64,000 nucleotides of DNA from Sympetrum striolatum. Taxonomy: Eukaryota > Arthropoda > Insecta > Odonata > Libellulidae. Location of the stretch: assembly GCA_947579665.1 (NCBI GenBank), contig CANPUZ010000036.1, positions 372,001 through 436,000 on the forward strand. Direction: 5' to 3'. The notes under the pieces are model-generated. The model was given only the letters and a program-made list of their open reading frames with translations. It made no database searches and had not been told where the DNA came from. Positions within the stretch are counted from its first letter, which is position 1; each line of letters starts with the position of its first letter. A program made the translations under genes and the position numbers. Below, piece after piece: positions 11,061-23,983 of the stretch.

Positions 11061-12180
11061 ACGAGTAAAATGTAGCTTGCATACTGCAAGCAGATCGACA
11101 ACACTAATTTCATATCGGCATCATATCGGGACGGACATCAAAAGAAAAAAAAATTCAAAATATTCGTAGAATTCGCTGCAATTTAATCACCTGGCAGCGA
11201 ACCCCGGTCTTCCTGGTGTACTTACTATGCAGCAAAATAGAAAATTACCATATCAAACTATGTGTGAAAATTCAAGCAAAACTATTAGGTGCAACTACCT
11301 CAAACGACGTCCTACTATTCACATACACTCCTTATTTGAGAAATTATAATGTGCTCTGGCATCGAACCCAGGAACAGCATGGTCTTAACTATTTTTTTTC
11401 TTAAACAAAGTGTTAATATACATCTTCCATCTAAGCAAGAGCTCCCTTACATATCGATAAATGCATAAAAAAATTATGAAAAGATACCCCATAGTATTAT
11501 ATATGGGTGATATTTTTACCGCCCGGCATCGAACCCGGGTCTTTCAGGCAATACTTTCTATGCAGCACAAAAGAAAAACACCATCTCTAACCGCGTATGC
11601 AAATTCAAGCAGAAATATTGGTTACAACTGCCTCAAATGACGTCCTACTTTTCCTTTATATTCCTTATGAGAGAAACGTTATTGTGCTCTGGCTTCGAAC
11701 CCAGGAACAGTACGGTCTTATGAAAATTTTTTTCTAAAACTTATTCGTACCATACATCTTCCAGCCAAGCACGAACATCCTATCATTTCGATAAGTGCAT
11801 CTAAAAAAATAATGAAAAACGGCTCCCATGTATTTTAAAGGGCAGATCTTTGCATCGTCCTAGCATCGAACCCAGGATAACTTTTGTAAAAGTCATTGAT
11901 GTTTTCGAAAGTCCAAGACCATAAATATAGGCACCTTGAGTTTTACTTCTCTACCTATCCGGAAAGTATTTTTTTTTAATTCCCGAAAATCACGGCAATG
12001 CATTCAAACGGGAAAAATCGGGACTTTGGGGCCCTCTGGAATCGAACCTATGACACTGAGGATCAAAGTTACTTTTTTCCTGGGGGTTTCACGTTATGGC
12101 CAATATGTCATAAAAATTTCAGATCAATGACGCTTGTAGTTTAGGCTGTGAATTTGTATCCTATCTATCTATATAGGTAT
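11061..12180 (+). repeat. Satellite unit 9, twin of unit 15
   Basis: Complete unit of a second monomer subtype. B-box-like motifs start at 11197 (GCGAACC, one mismatch), 11362, 11529, 11695, 11866 and 12042, spacing 165-176 bp, with CCCGGCATCGAACCCGGG alternating with CTCTGGCTTCGAACCCAGG. It is nearly identical to 18565-19686, with only scattered substitutions and 1-2 base indels. Confidence 0.9.
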
Positions 12181-13369
12181 ACGAGTAAAATGTTGCTTGC
12201 ATACTGCAAGCAGATCGACAACACTAATTTCATATCGGCATTATATCGGGACGGTCCTCAAAAGAAAAAAAAAAGGATTTAATTGTTTCTTAAAATTCGC
12301 TGAAATTTCATCGTCTGGCATCGAACCCGGGTCTTACTGGTAAACCTACTATGAAACACAATAGAAGATCACCATCTGTAACTATGTGTGAAAATTCAAG
12401 CAGAAATAATGGCTACAACTGCCTCAAAAGACGTTCTAATTTTCACGAATGTAAATGGCTCTTGGGACTCGAACCAAGGACGATCTTGGAAATCTTAAAC
12501 ATGTTTCTGAAAGTTACTTATGATGTCTATCTATATGCCGAATTTAAAGTTTCTATATTATTGGGAAAGGTTTCAAAATAATTCCTAAAAACGGATCAAC
12601 TTCTGATTGCAGAGACACCTGGTGTCGAACCCAGGACATATTGTAAGCTGTGAATGCACAGTTTGATTTTTATAAATTTGCTCTTGTGTCATGCCAAGTT
12701 TGAAGTCGATAGAATGTCGGGAAGTACCTAAATTTTGTTTCCGTTATCTCCGTAAGAAATGCATTGAGAAGTGCAAATGGCCCTCTGGGATCGAACCAAG
12801 GACCATCAGCGAATATAAAAAATTTAATTATGAAATATATTCATGATATCTAACCTCATGCCGAATTTCAAGTTTCCATGCCATCGGAAAATGGTCCAAA
12901 TAAAATCTTAAAAATCGCCGCAATGTATTTTAAACGGCCGATTTTTGCCCCGACCTAGCATCGAACCATGGACAATATTCGAAGATGTCTTTTTGATTTT
13001 CGTTAGATATCCACGGCATCTAGCGATCCCTCGAATTTCAATTCTCTACCTTTCCGGGAAGTGCTTCAAAAAAATTTTCGAAAATCCCCGCCATGTATCC
13101 TTATGGAGAATATCGCGACTTTGAGGCCTTCTGGAATCGAACCCATGACACTGAGGTTCAAAATCGCATTTTTTCTGGTGGTTGTACGTTATGGCCAATT
13201 CGCCGTAAAAATTTCAAGTCAATCACGCTTGTGGTTTAGGCTGTGAATTAGTATCCTATCTATCTATCTATATAGGTATATACATGAATGAATCCGGAGA
13301 AGCATCTATATATAATAGATATATGAATGAATCCGGAGAAGCATCTATATATAATAGATATATATAGGT
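12181..13369 (+). repeat. Satellite unit 10, doubled tail end
   Basis: Complete unit. Its tail motif GAATGAATCCGGAGAAGC with the following TATATAATAGAT occurs twice in direct order at 13276-13365, showing local slippage or repeated end addition. Confidence 0.88.
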
Positions 13370-14573
13370 ACGAGTAAAATGTTGCTTGCATACTGCAAGC
13401 ACATCGATAACACAAATTTTTTGTCGGCATCACATAGAGTGAGTCCTCAAAAGAAAAAAAAATGGATGGAAAATATTCTTAATTTCCGCTGCAGTTATTC
13501 ATCTGGCATCGAACCCAGGTCTTCCCGGTCATGCATACTATGCAGCACCATAGAAGATCACCATCTGTAACTATGTGTGAAAATTCAAGTAGAAATATTA
13601 ACTGCAACTGCCTCAAACGACGTCCTACTTTTCCATTATATTCCTTATGAGAGAAATGCTAATGTGCTCTGGCATCGAACCCAGGAATAGTACGGGCCAA
13701 TAGAATTTTTTTCTAAAACCAATTCTTTTCATTCATCTTCCAGCCAAGTACGAACTTTCTATCATTTCGATAAGTGCATCAAAAAAATAATGAAATACTA
13801 ACCCAATGTATTTTAAACGGGAGACAAATTTGCCGCCCGGCATCGAACCCGGATCTTTCTGGTAATACTTCCTATGCAACATAATAGAAGATCAATATCT
13901 CTAACTATGTGTGAAAATTCAAGCAGAAATATTGGCTTCAACTGCCTCAAACGACGACTTACTTTTCCCTTATATTCCTTATGAGAGAAATGTTAATGTG
14001 CCCTGGCATCGAACCCAGGAACAGTACGGGCTTATGAATATTTTTTTCTGAAATCAATTCTTAATATATATCTTCTGGCTAAGCGAAAAGTTCCTTACAT
14101 TCCGGTAAGTGCATCAAAAAAATTAATGAAAAACTATCCCCATGCATTTTAAATGCGGGATTTTTGCATCGTCCTAACATCGAACCCAGGACGTTCTCAT
14201 TAGTAGTCATTAATGTTTTTAATAGTTCTTAAATATATCTGTAAGTTCCTTGAATTTCGATTCTCTACCTGTCCGGGAAGTATTATTTAAAAAATTTTGA
14301 AAATCGCCACCATGTATCCTTATGGAGAAAATCGGGACTTTGGGGCCTTCTGGAATCGAACCCATGGCACCGAGGTTCAATGTCGGCTTTTTCCTGGAGA
14401 TTACACGTCATGGCCATAACGTCATAAAAATTTCAAGTCGGTGGCACTTGTGGAACATGGTTAGACTTTTGATCCCCAGTGTATATATATATATATATAA
14501 GTATATCCGGAGAAGCGTCTATATATAATAGATATCCGGAGAAACGTCTATATATAATAGATAACTATACAGT
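13370..14573 (+). repeat. Satellite unit 11, last of left block
   Basis: Complete unit of the second monomer subtype with a type-2 tail (GTGGAACATGG near 14450). The terminal TATCCGGAGAA motif is again doubled (14503-14570). Sequence after about 14573 is unrelated to the satellite. Confidence 0.87.
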
Positions 14574-16183
14574 ATAATATCTACTATAATATCACTACTC
14601 CTTCTTCCATGGTCTTACTGCATATCCGCCCGATATCTAAGTCTTGAAGTACGAATTGAGCGGCTCTCAAAGTGTAAGACCACCACACATTTTTACGTCA
14701 TAAAAGGATTCGAAGTGAGGGAGGAGAAATAAGTATTGCTCTCGGGTGCCCACACCGGGGCGCGACTCTGGGTTTGTCAAACACCGACTTATCAGCATTA
14801 TTTCGTTCTGCAACCATTTCATGGATGCGACTGTGAAACCAAGCGTGAGATTCAGTTTGAAATAGCTTTAATATCTTTAAAGTGCATCTTTCAATCTTCA
14901 GACACTGCCAGACCTTTCAAACTTTAATCAAATATCACTCTAAAAGAATACTTTATCACTTGCGCAAAATTTGGCATATCCATGACAAATTAGGCATTTT
15001 AGAGTCTATTATGAAAGGCGAGAAACTTTTAATTCCATTATGCTTCAACGGATACGTTTTTCCTAAGCTTTTCTGATATAAAGACGCATGAGAAATAGGC
15101 ATGCTTTCATCAAAAGCTCAGACTAAAGATAACGTGGCCGCGCCTACGAAGGTGAAGCCACCGCACCTCGTCGCCCTTGGTGACTCCAAGCGGTTGAATT
15201 GGTTTAGACTTCAATGAACACATTTCCCATTTTCTGGTATCTTCTATCAATGACCGCCGCACTTTGTATGGTGCAAGCGGAATATTTATGATTCTCCATT
15301 TGAAATGGTATGCCACGTATTAATCAAATAACAGGAATTTTGTTCTCACTCAATGTGTGCACTCCGGGGGTCGAATCTCTCTCAAAACTCCCGCACCTAA
15401 GGAAATAAGGACATTGTTATTGGACATGCTTCGCAACGCGTGTAGGGACAGCACACTAATCTATCTCCAATGTGACGATAAAATGACAAAATATCGGTTT
15501 ATTTCACAATTTTCACACATCAATTATTCGTGTAACTTAGTTCTGTCGCCTCCTCACTAAGTCGATTCATGTCGTAACTCCAATTACACGCTACGCCTCG
15601 CTCCCAAAATTCCTCATTTCATACCGATTCCCTTCTCCGTTCATGGGGAGAAGTGTGATGTTCATTTCTTCATCATTTATGCGAAGACAAGGCTCGAAAG
15701 GCAGAGGCGAGAATTTGCGTGATTTCACCGTCTATTAAGCCTGGCATTAAGTTCGGGTATAACGTCTCCGGATGCACGTCATAACGTTAGGTTTAATTTA
15801 TCGGCAGTGTGGTTAATTGAATTGAATAATTTGCTGCAATCAAAACTTAATTTTTTGTGTCGAAGAACAGTTTTGGAAGTGCAATGGAATGATCCATTAC
15901 GAAGAAAAGGGACTTTAAAATGCCATGTTATTACTATTTTTAAAAAACCCTTAGAATGAACATTCCTCACGAAGAATAATGAGCTAGGGAGTGGAATGGA
16001 GGAGAACATATTCCACTATTCATATCTTCAAACTGTCTTATTCGCCCGTTAAGGTCTCTAAATAACATTCCGTCAAAATGACATTTACAAAGAATGAAGT
16101 GCACGCCTGTGGAAGAGCAGTGTAAAAATACCCAACCGTAAACTGGTCTAAATGACCACTTGCAAACAATACGTGTTTTGTGA
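14574..16183. other. Unique island inside the satellite array
   Basis: About 1.6 kb with no satellite monomers. I see no long open frame with recognisable motifs, no clear terminal inverted repeats and no target duplication at its edges. It is joined to a complete tail on the left and to a tail fragment starting at TCAATGACGC on the right. Confidence 0.6.
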
Positions 16184-16279
16184 TCAATGACGCTTTTGGT
16201 TTAGCCTGTGAATTTGTATCCTATCTGGGTATCTGGGTATATATATGAATGAATCCGGAGAAGCATCTATATATCTATT
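16184..16279 (+). repeat. Satellite unit 12, tail fragment
   Basis: Only the tail remains. It carries the same doubled CTGGGTAT variant as unit 2, so the two derive from one subfamily. Confidence 0.85.
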
Positions 16280-17420
16280 ACGAGTAAAATGTTGCTTGCA
16301 AACTGCAAGCAGATCGACAACACTAATTTCATATCGGCATTATATCGGGACGGTCCTCAAAAGAAAAAAAACAATTGAAAATATTCTTAGAATTTGCTTC
16401 AATTTAATCGTCTGGCATCGAGCCCGGGTCATCCTGGTAAAATAACTATGCAGCACAATAGATGATCACCATCTCTAACTGTATGTGAAAATTCAAGGAG
16501 AAATATTGACTGCAACTGCCTCAAACGACGTTCTACTTTTCACGAATGTAAATTCCTCTCTGGATTCGAACCAAGGACGATCTTGGAAATCTAAAACATG
16601 TTTCTGAAAGTTACTTATGATCTCTATCTATATGCCGAATTTCAAGTTTCTATATTATTGACTTAGGTTTCAAAATAATTCCAAAAAATCAGATCAACTT
16701 CTGATTCCAGAGACACCTGGTGTCGAACCCAGAACATATTGTAAGCTGTGAATGGACAGTTTCATTTGTAAAGACTTTTTCTTGTATCATGCAAAGTTTG
16801 AAGTCGATAGCATGCCGGGCAGTACCTAACTTTTGTTTCCGTTATCTCCGTAAGAAATGCATTGAGAAGTGTAAATGGCCCTCAGGGATCGAACCAAGGA
16901 CCATCAGCGAACATGTAAAATTTGATTTTTAAAAATATTTATGATATCTAAACCCATGCTGAATTTCAAGTTTCCATGCCATCGGGAAAGGGTCCAAAAA
17001 AAATATTTAAAATCGCCACAATGCATTTTAAACGGCCGATTTCTGCCTCGACCTAGCATCGAACCCAGGATATTTTCAGTAAAACTCATTTATGTTTTCC
17101 ATAGATCATGACCATATATATCGGCTCCTTGAGTTTTAAGTTCCTACCGATCCGGCAAGTATTTTTTAAAAATTCTCGAAAATCAAAGCAATGAATTTAA
17201 ACGGGAAAAATCGGGACTTTGGGGCCCTCTGGAATCGAACCCATGACACTGAGGTTCAAAATCGCAATTTTTCTGTGGGTTACACTTTATGGTCAATATG
17301 TCGTAAAAATTTCACGTCAATGACGCTTGTGGTTTGGCCTGTGAGTTTGTATCCTCTCTATATTATATATATCTATTATATATAGATGCTTCTCCGGATT
17401 CATTCATATCTATCTATTAT
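16280..17420 (+). repeat. Satellite unit 13
   Basis: Complete unit in the reference monomer order. The tail at 17330-17420 includes a TATATCTATTATATATAG inversion that mirrors the CCGGAGAAGC motif. Confidence 0.87.
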
Positions 17421-18564
17421 ACGAGTAAAATGTTGCTTGCATACTGCAAGCAGATCGGCAACACTAATTTCATATCGGCATCAAGTCGGGACGGTCCTCA
17501 AAAGAAAAAAAAAGGATTGAAAATATTCTTAAAATTGGCTGAAATTTAATCGTCTGGCATCGAACCCGGGTCTTTACTGTGAACATTTTATGCAGCACAA
17601 TAGAAGATCAACATCTCTAACTATGTGTGAAAATTCAAGCAGAAATATTGGATACAACTGCCTTAAAAGACGTTCTAATTTTCACGATTGTAAATGCCTC
17701 TCTGGATTCGAACCAAGGACGATCTTGGAAATCTAAAACATGATTTTGAAATTTATCTATAATTTCTATCTACATGCCGAATTTCAAGTTTCTATATTGT
17801 TGGGAAAGTGTTCAAAATAATTATTGAATATCGGATCAGTTACTGATTGTAGAGACGCCTGGTGTCGAACACCGGACACACTGGTAGCTGTGAATGCACA
17901 GTTAGATTTTTATGAACTTGATCTTATTTTATGCAAAGTTTGAAGTCAATATCATGCCGAGAAGTACCTAAAATTTGTTTCCGTTATCCCCATAAGAAAT
18001 GCATTGTGGAGTGCAAATGGCCCTCTGGGATCGAACCAAGGACCATCAGCGAATAAAAAAAATTTGATTATGATATATATTTATGATTTCTAACCCCATG
18101 CCAAATTTCAAGTTTCCATGCATTCGGAAACGGGTCCAAAAAAAATCTTAAAAATCGCCACAATGCGTTTTAAACGGCCTATTTTTGCCCCGACCTAGCA
18201 TCGAACCCAGGATATTTTCCGTAAAACTCATTTATGTTTTCGATAGATCATATTCATATATATAGGCTCCTTGAGTTTTAATTCTCTACCTATCCGGAAA
18301 GTATTTTTTTTTAATTCCCGAAAATCAAAGCAATGCATTTAAACGGGAAAAATCGAGACTTTGGAGCCCTCTGGAATCGAACCCATGAAACTGAGGATCA
18401 AAATCGCAATTTTTCTGGAGGTTATACGTTATGGCCAATATGTCGTAAAAATTTCAAGCCATTGACGCTAGTGGTTTAGCCTGTGACTTTGTATCCTCTC
18501 TATATATATATATATATATATATATGATATATGAATGAATCCGGAGAAGCATCTATATCTATAT
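17421..18564 (+). repeat. Satellite unit 14
   Basis: Complete unit in the reference monomer order with a type-1 tail and a short TA run at 18501-18526. Confidence 0.87.
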
Positions 18565-19733
18565 ACGAGTAAAATGTAGCTTGCATACTGCAAGCAGATC
18601 GACAACACTAATTTCATATCGGCATCATATACCGGGACGGACATCAAAAGAAAAAAAAAATTCAAAATATTCGTAGAATTCGCTGCAATTTAATCACCTG
18701 GCAGCGAACCCCGGTCTTCCTGGTGTACTTACTATGCAGCAAAATAGAAAATTACTATATCAAACTATGTGTGAAAATTCAAGCAAAACTATTAGGTGCA
18801 ACTACCTCAAACGACGTCCTACTATCACATACACTCCTTATTTGAGAAATTATAATGTGCTCTTGCATCGAACCCAGGAACACCATGGTCTTATCTATTT
18901 TTTTTCTTAAACAAAGTGTTAATATACATCTTCCATCTAAGCAAGAGCTCCCTTACATATCGATAAATGCATAAAAAAATTATGAAAAGATACCCCATAG
19001 TATTATATATGGGTGATATTTTTACTGCCCGGCATCGAACCCGGGTCTTTCAGGCAATACTTTCTATGCAGCACAAAAGAAAAACACCATCTCTAACCGC
19101 GTATGCAAATTCAAGCAGAAATATTGGTTACAACTGCCTCAAATGACGTCCTACTTTTCCTTTATATTCCTTATGAGAGAAACGTTATTGTGCTCTGGCT
19201 TCGAACCCAGGAACAGTACGGTCTTATGAAAATTTTTTTCTAAAACTTATTCGTACCATACATCTTCCAGCCAAGCACGAACATCCTATCATTTCGATAA
19301 GTGCATCTAAAAAAATAATGAAAAACGGCTCCCATGTATTTTAAAGGGCAGATCTTTGCATCGTCCTAGCATCGAACCCAGGATAACTTTTGTAAAAGTC
19401 ATTGATGTTTTCGAAAGTCCAAGACCATAAATATAGGCACCTTGAATTTTACTTCTCTACCTATCCGGAAAGTATTTTTTTTTAATTCCCGAAAATCACG
19501 GCAATGCATTCAAACGGGAAAAATCGGGACTTTGGGGCCCTCTGGAATCGAACCTATGACACTGAGGATCAAAGTCTCTTTTTTCCTGGGGGTTTCACGT
19601 TATGGCCAATATGTCATAAAAATTTCAGATCAATGACGCTTGTAGTTTAGGCTGTGAATTTGTATCCTATCTATCTATATAGGTATATATATGAATGAAT
19701 CCGGAGAAGCATCTATATATAATAGATATCTAT
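18565..19733 (+). repeat. Satellite unit 15, twin of unit 9
   Basis: Nearly identical to unit 9 from the first base of the head to the TATAGGTAT of the tail. Differences include a 2-base insertion near 18630 and a few substitutions. Identity stops at the unit ends: unit 9 runs into another head, this one into an inverted tail. Confidence 0.9.
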
Positions 19734-20874
19734 TATATATAGACGCTTCTCCGGATATACCTATATATATATATATAATATATATATATACATTCATAGG
19801 GGATCAAAATTCTAACCATGTTCCACAAGTGCCACTGACTTGAAATTTTTACGACGTTATGGCCATGACGTGTAACCTCCAGGAAAAAGCCGACTTTGAA
19901 CCTCGGTGTCATCGGTTCGATTCTAGAAGGCCCCAAAGTCCCGATTTTCCCCATAAGATTACATGGCGGGGATTTTCGAAAATTTATTTGAGGCACTTCC
20001 CGGAAAAGGAGAAAGTTGAAACTCGAGGGATCGCTAGATGCCGCGCATATCAAAAGGGAACCATAAAGACATCTACGAATATTATCCTTGGTTCGATGCT
20101 AGGTCGGGGCAAAAATCGGCCGTTTAAAATGCATTGCGGCGATTTTTAAGATTTTTTTTGGACCCTTTTCCGATGGCATAGAAACTTGAAATTTGGTATG
20201 ATGTTAGACACCATAAAAATATATCATAATAAAATTTTACATATTCGCTGATGGTCCTTGGTTCGATCCCAGAGGGATATTTAAATTCCTCAATGCATTT
20301 CTTACGGAGATAACGGAAACAAATTTTAGGTACTTCCCGGCAAGATATCGATTTCAAACTTTGCATATAGAAAGATCAAGTCCATACAAATCTAACAGTG
20401 CATTCACAGCTATCAATGTGTCCTGGGTTCGACACCAGGTGTCTTTGCAATCAGAAGTTGATCCGATGTTTAGGAATTAATTTGAAACCTTTGCCAATAA
20501 TATAGAAACTTCAAATTCGGCATATAGATAGAGATCATAAATGACCTTCAGAAACATTTTTTAGTTTTCCATGATCGTCCATGGTTCGAATCCAGAGAGC
20601 CATTTAAATCGTGAAAATTAGAACGTCTTTTGAGGCAGTTGTAGCCCATATTTCTGCTTGAATTTTCAAACATAGTTAGAGATGGTGATATTCTATTGTG
20701 CTGCATAGTATGTTCACAGTAAAGACCCGGGTTCGATGCCAGAATATGGAATTTCAGCGAATTTTAAGAAAAATTTCAATCTATTTGTTTCTTTTGATGG
20801 CCGTCCCGATATGATGCCGACATGAAAATAGTGTTGTCGATCTGCTTGCAGTATGCAAGCAACATTTTACTCGT
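19734..20874 (-). repeat. Satellite unit 16, type-2 tail
   Basis: Complete unit in minus orientation. The tail-to-tail junction with unit 15 at 19690-19760 forms a palindrome around CTATTATATATAG. The head hairpin lies at 20843-20862. Confidence 0.87.
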
Positions 20875-21975
20875 ACCTATATATATATAAGTTATATATA
20901 GGGGATCAAAATTCTAACCATGTTCCACAGGTTCCAACGCCTTGAAATTTTTACGACATATTGGCCATAACGTGTAACCTCAAGGAAAAAGCCGACATTG
21001 AACCCCGGTGTCATGGGTTCGATTCCAGAAGGCCCCAAAGTTGCAATTTTCCCCGTAAGAATACATGGCGGGGATTTTCGAAAATTTTTTTGAGGCACTT
21101 CCCGGAAAAGGAGAGATTTGAAATTCAAGGGACCGCTAGATGCCGTGCGTATCTAAAGGAAACCATAAAGACATCTACTAATATTATCCTTCGTTCGATG
21201 CTAGGCCGGGGCAAAAATCGGCCGTTTAAAATGCATTGTGGCGATTTTAAAGATTTTTTTTGGACCCTTTTCCGATGGCATAGAAACTTAAAATTCTGTA
21301 TGAGGTTAGACACCATAAAAGTATATCTTAATCGAGTTTTACATATTCGCTGATGGTCCTTGGTTCGATCCCAGAGGGACAATTAAATTCCTCAATGCAT
21401 TTCTTACGGAGATAACGGAAACAAATTTTAGGTACTTCCCGGCACGATATCGATTTCAAACTTTGCATATAGAAAGATCAAGTCCATACAAATCTAACAG
21501 TGTATTCACAGCTATCAATGTGTCCTGGGTTCGACACCAGGTGTCTCTGCAATCAGAAGTTGATCCGATGTTTAGGAATTAATTTGAAACCTTAGCCAAT
21601 AATATAGAAACTTGAAATTTGGGATATAGATAGAGATCAAAAATAACTTTCAGAAACATTTCTTAGATTTCCGAGATCGTCCTTAGTTCGAATCCAGAGA
21701 GCCATTTAAATTCGTGGAAATTAAAACGTCTTTTTAGGCAGTTGTAGCCCATATTTCTGCTTGAATTTACACATGGTTAGAGATGGTGATTTTCTATTGT
21801 GCTGCATATTTAGTTTACAGTAAAGACCCGGGTTCGATGCCAGACGATGGATTTTCAGCAAATTCTAAGAAAAATTTCAAATCATTTTTTTCTTTCGATG
21901 GCCGTCCCGATATGATGCCGACATAAAAATAGTGTTGCCGATCTGCTTGCAGTATGCAAGCAACATTTTACTCGT
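20875..21975 (-). repeat. Satellite unit 17, type-2 tail
   Basis: Complete unit in minus orientation, similar to unit 16. The next 47 bases (21976-22022) are an extra plus-oriented type-2 tail end before the head of unit 18. Confidence 0.87.
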
Positions 21976-22022
21976 ACATATATATAAGTATATCCGGAGA
22001 AGCGTCTATATATATATAATAT

Positions 22023-23024
22023 ACGAGTAAAATGTTGCTTGCATACTGCAAGCAGATTGACAACACTGGTTTCATATCGGCATCATTTCGGGACGGTCCT
22101 CAAAAGAAAAAAAAAAAGGATTGAAAATAACCATAAAATTCACAGCAATTTAATCGACGGGCATCGAACCCGGCTCTTACGGGTGATACTCACTACGCAG
22201 CACAACAGATGATCACCATCTGTAACTCTGTGTGAAATTTCAAGCAGAAATATAGGCTACAACTGCCTCAAAAGACGTTCTACTTTTCACGAATGTAAAT
22301 TGCTCTCTGGATTCGAACCAAGGACGATCATTGCAATCTAAAACATGCATTCGAAATTTATTTATTATTTCTATCTATATGCCGAATTTAGCGTTTAAAT
22401 ATTAAAGGGAAGCGGTTCAAATTAATTACTAAAAATCGGATCGGTTACTGATTTTAGAGACGCCTGGTGTCGAACAAACGATACATTGGTGGCTGTAAAT
22501 GCACAGTATGATTACGTAGGACTTGATTTTATTTTTTGCAAAGTTTGAAGTCGATATCATGCCGGGAAGTCCCTAAAATTTGATTCCGTTATCTCCATAA
22601 GAAATGCATTGAGGAATGTAAATGGCCCTCTGGGATCGAACCGAGGACCATCAGCGAACATAAAAAATTTGATTATGAAATAAATTTGTGATATCTAACC
22701 CCATGCTGAATTTCAAGTTTCCATGCCATCGGCAAATGGTCCAAAATAAATCTTAAAAATCGCCGCAATGCATTTTAAACGGCCGATTTTTGCCCCGACC
22801 TAGAATCGACCCATGGACAATATTAGAAAATGTCTTTTTGGTTTTCGTTGGATATCCACGGCATCTAGCGATCCCTCGAATTTCAATTCTCTACTTGTCC
22901 GGGAAGTGCCTCAAAAAAATTTTCGAAAATACTCACCATGTATCCTTATGGAGAAAATCGGGACTTTGGGGCCTTCTGGAATCGAACCCATGATACTGAG
23001 ATTCAAAGTCGGATTTTTTCTGGA
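22023..23024 (+). repeat. Satellite unit 18, tail lost at an inversion
   Basis: Has head, hairpin, A-run and monomers, but at about 23024, inside the last monomer, the sequence flips to minus orientation. No tail is present. Confidence 0.85.
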
Positions 23025-23970
23025 GCGATTTTTCCCGTTTAAATGCATTGCTTTGATTTTCGGGAATTTTTAAAAAATACTTCCGAGATAAGTAGAGAAT
23101 CAAATCTCAAGGAGCCTATATATATGGTCATGATCTATCGAAATCATAAATGAGTTTTACGGAAAATATCCTAGGTTCGATGCTAGGTTGAGGCAAAAAT
23201 CGGCCGTTTAAAATGCATTGTGGCGATTTTTATGATTTTTTTGGACTCTTTTCCGATGGCATGGATACTTGAAATTCGACATGAGGTTGGAGATCATAAA
23301 TTTATTTCATAATCAAATTTTTTGTATTCGCTGATGGTCCTTGGTTCGATCCCAGACGGACATTTATATTCCTCAATGCATTTCTTACGGAGATAACGGA
23401 AACAAATTTTAGGTACTTCCCGGCATGCTATCGACTTAAAACATAGCGTGTTAGAAGAACCAGTCTTAACAATTTAAAATATGCATTCATAGCTATCAAT
23501 GTGTCAATGGGTTCGACACCAGGTGTCTCTGCAATCAGAAGTTGATCCGAGTTTTAGGAATTATTTTGAAACCTTTCCCAATAATATAGAAACTTGAAAT
23601 TTGGCATATATATTGAGATCATTAATAAATTTCAGAAACATTTTTTAAATTTCCAAGTTCGTCCTTGGTTCGAGTCCCTAGAGCCATTTACATTCGTGAA
23701 CATTAGAGCGTCTTTTGAGGCAGTTATAGCCAATATTTCTGCTTGAATTTTCACACATAGTTAGAGATGGTGATCTTCTATTGTGTTACATATTAAGTTC
23801 ACCAGTAAGATCCGGGTTCAATGCCAGACGATGAAATTTCAGCGAATTTTAGGAAAAATTTCAATCCTTTTTTTTCTTTTGAGGAAATTCCCGATATGAT
23901 GCCGATATGAAATTAGTATTGCCGATCTGCTTGCAGTATGCAAGCTACATTTTACTTTACTTGTACTCGT
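23025..23970 (-). repeat. Satellite unit 19, tail lost at an inversion
   Basis: Minus-oriented partner of unit 18, beginning inside a monomer and ending with a slightly degraded head (ACTTTACTTGTACTCG). Confidence 0.85.
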
Positions 23971-23983
23971 GCTGAGATATGAA
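23968..23983 (+). repeat. 16-bp direct repeat, left copy
   Basis: CGTGCTGAGATATGAA at the right edge of the satellite array, repeated exactly at 24643-24658. The left copy runs into a final CCGGAGAAGC tail remnant that ends near 24017. Confidence 0.8.

Larger units (their letters stand above)
1..14573. repeat. Composite B-box satellite array, left block
   Basis: Eleven units of about 1.1-1.2 kb (some partial) in both orientations, interrupted by one LINE. Each full unit carries a head with a GCTTGCA/TGCAAGC hairpin, an A-run, six diverged monomers of about 150-176 bp and a TA-rich tail with CCGGAGAAGC. Every monomer contains TCGAACC or its complement GGTTCGA, as in the T arm of a tRNA gene. 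All open frames here are short and repeat from unit to unit because the repeats do, so I call no genes except the LINE. The array is seen directly; any function is inference. Confidence 0.9.
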
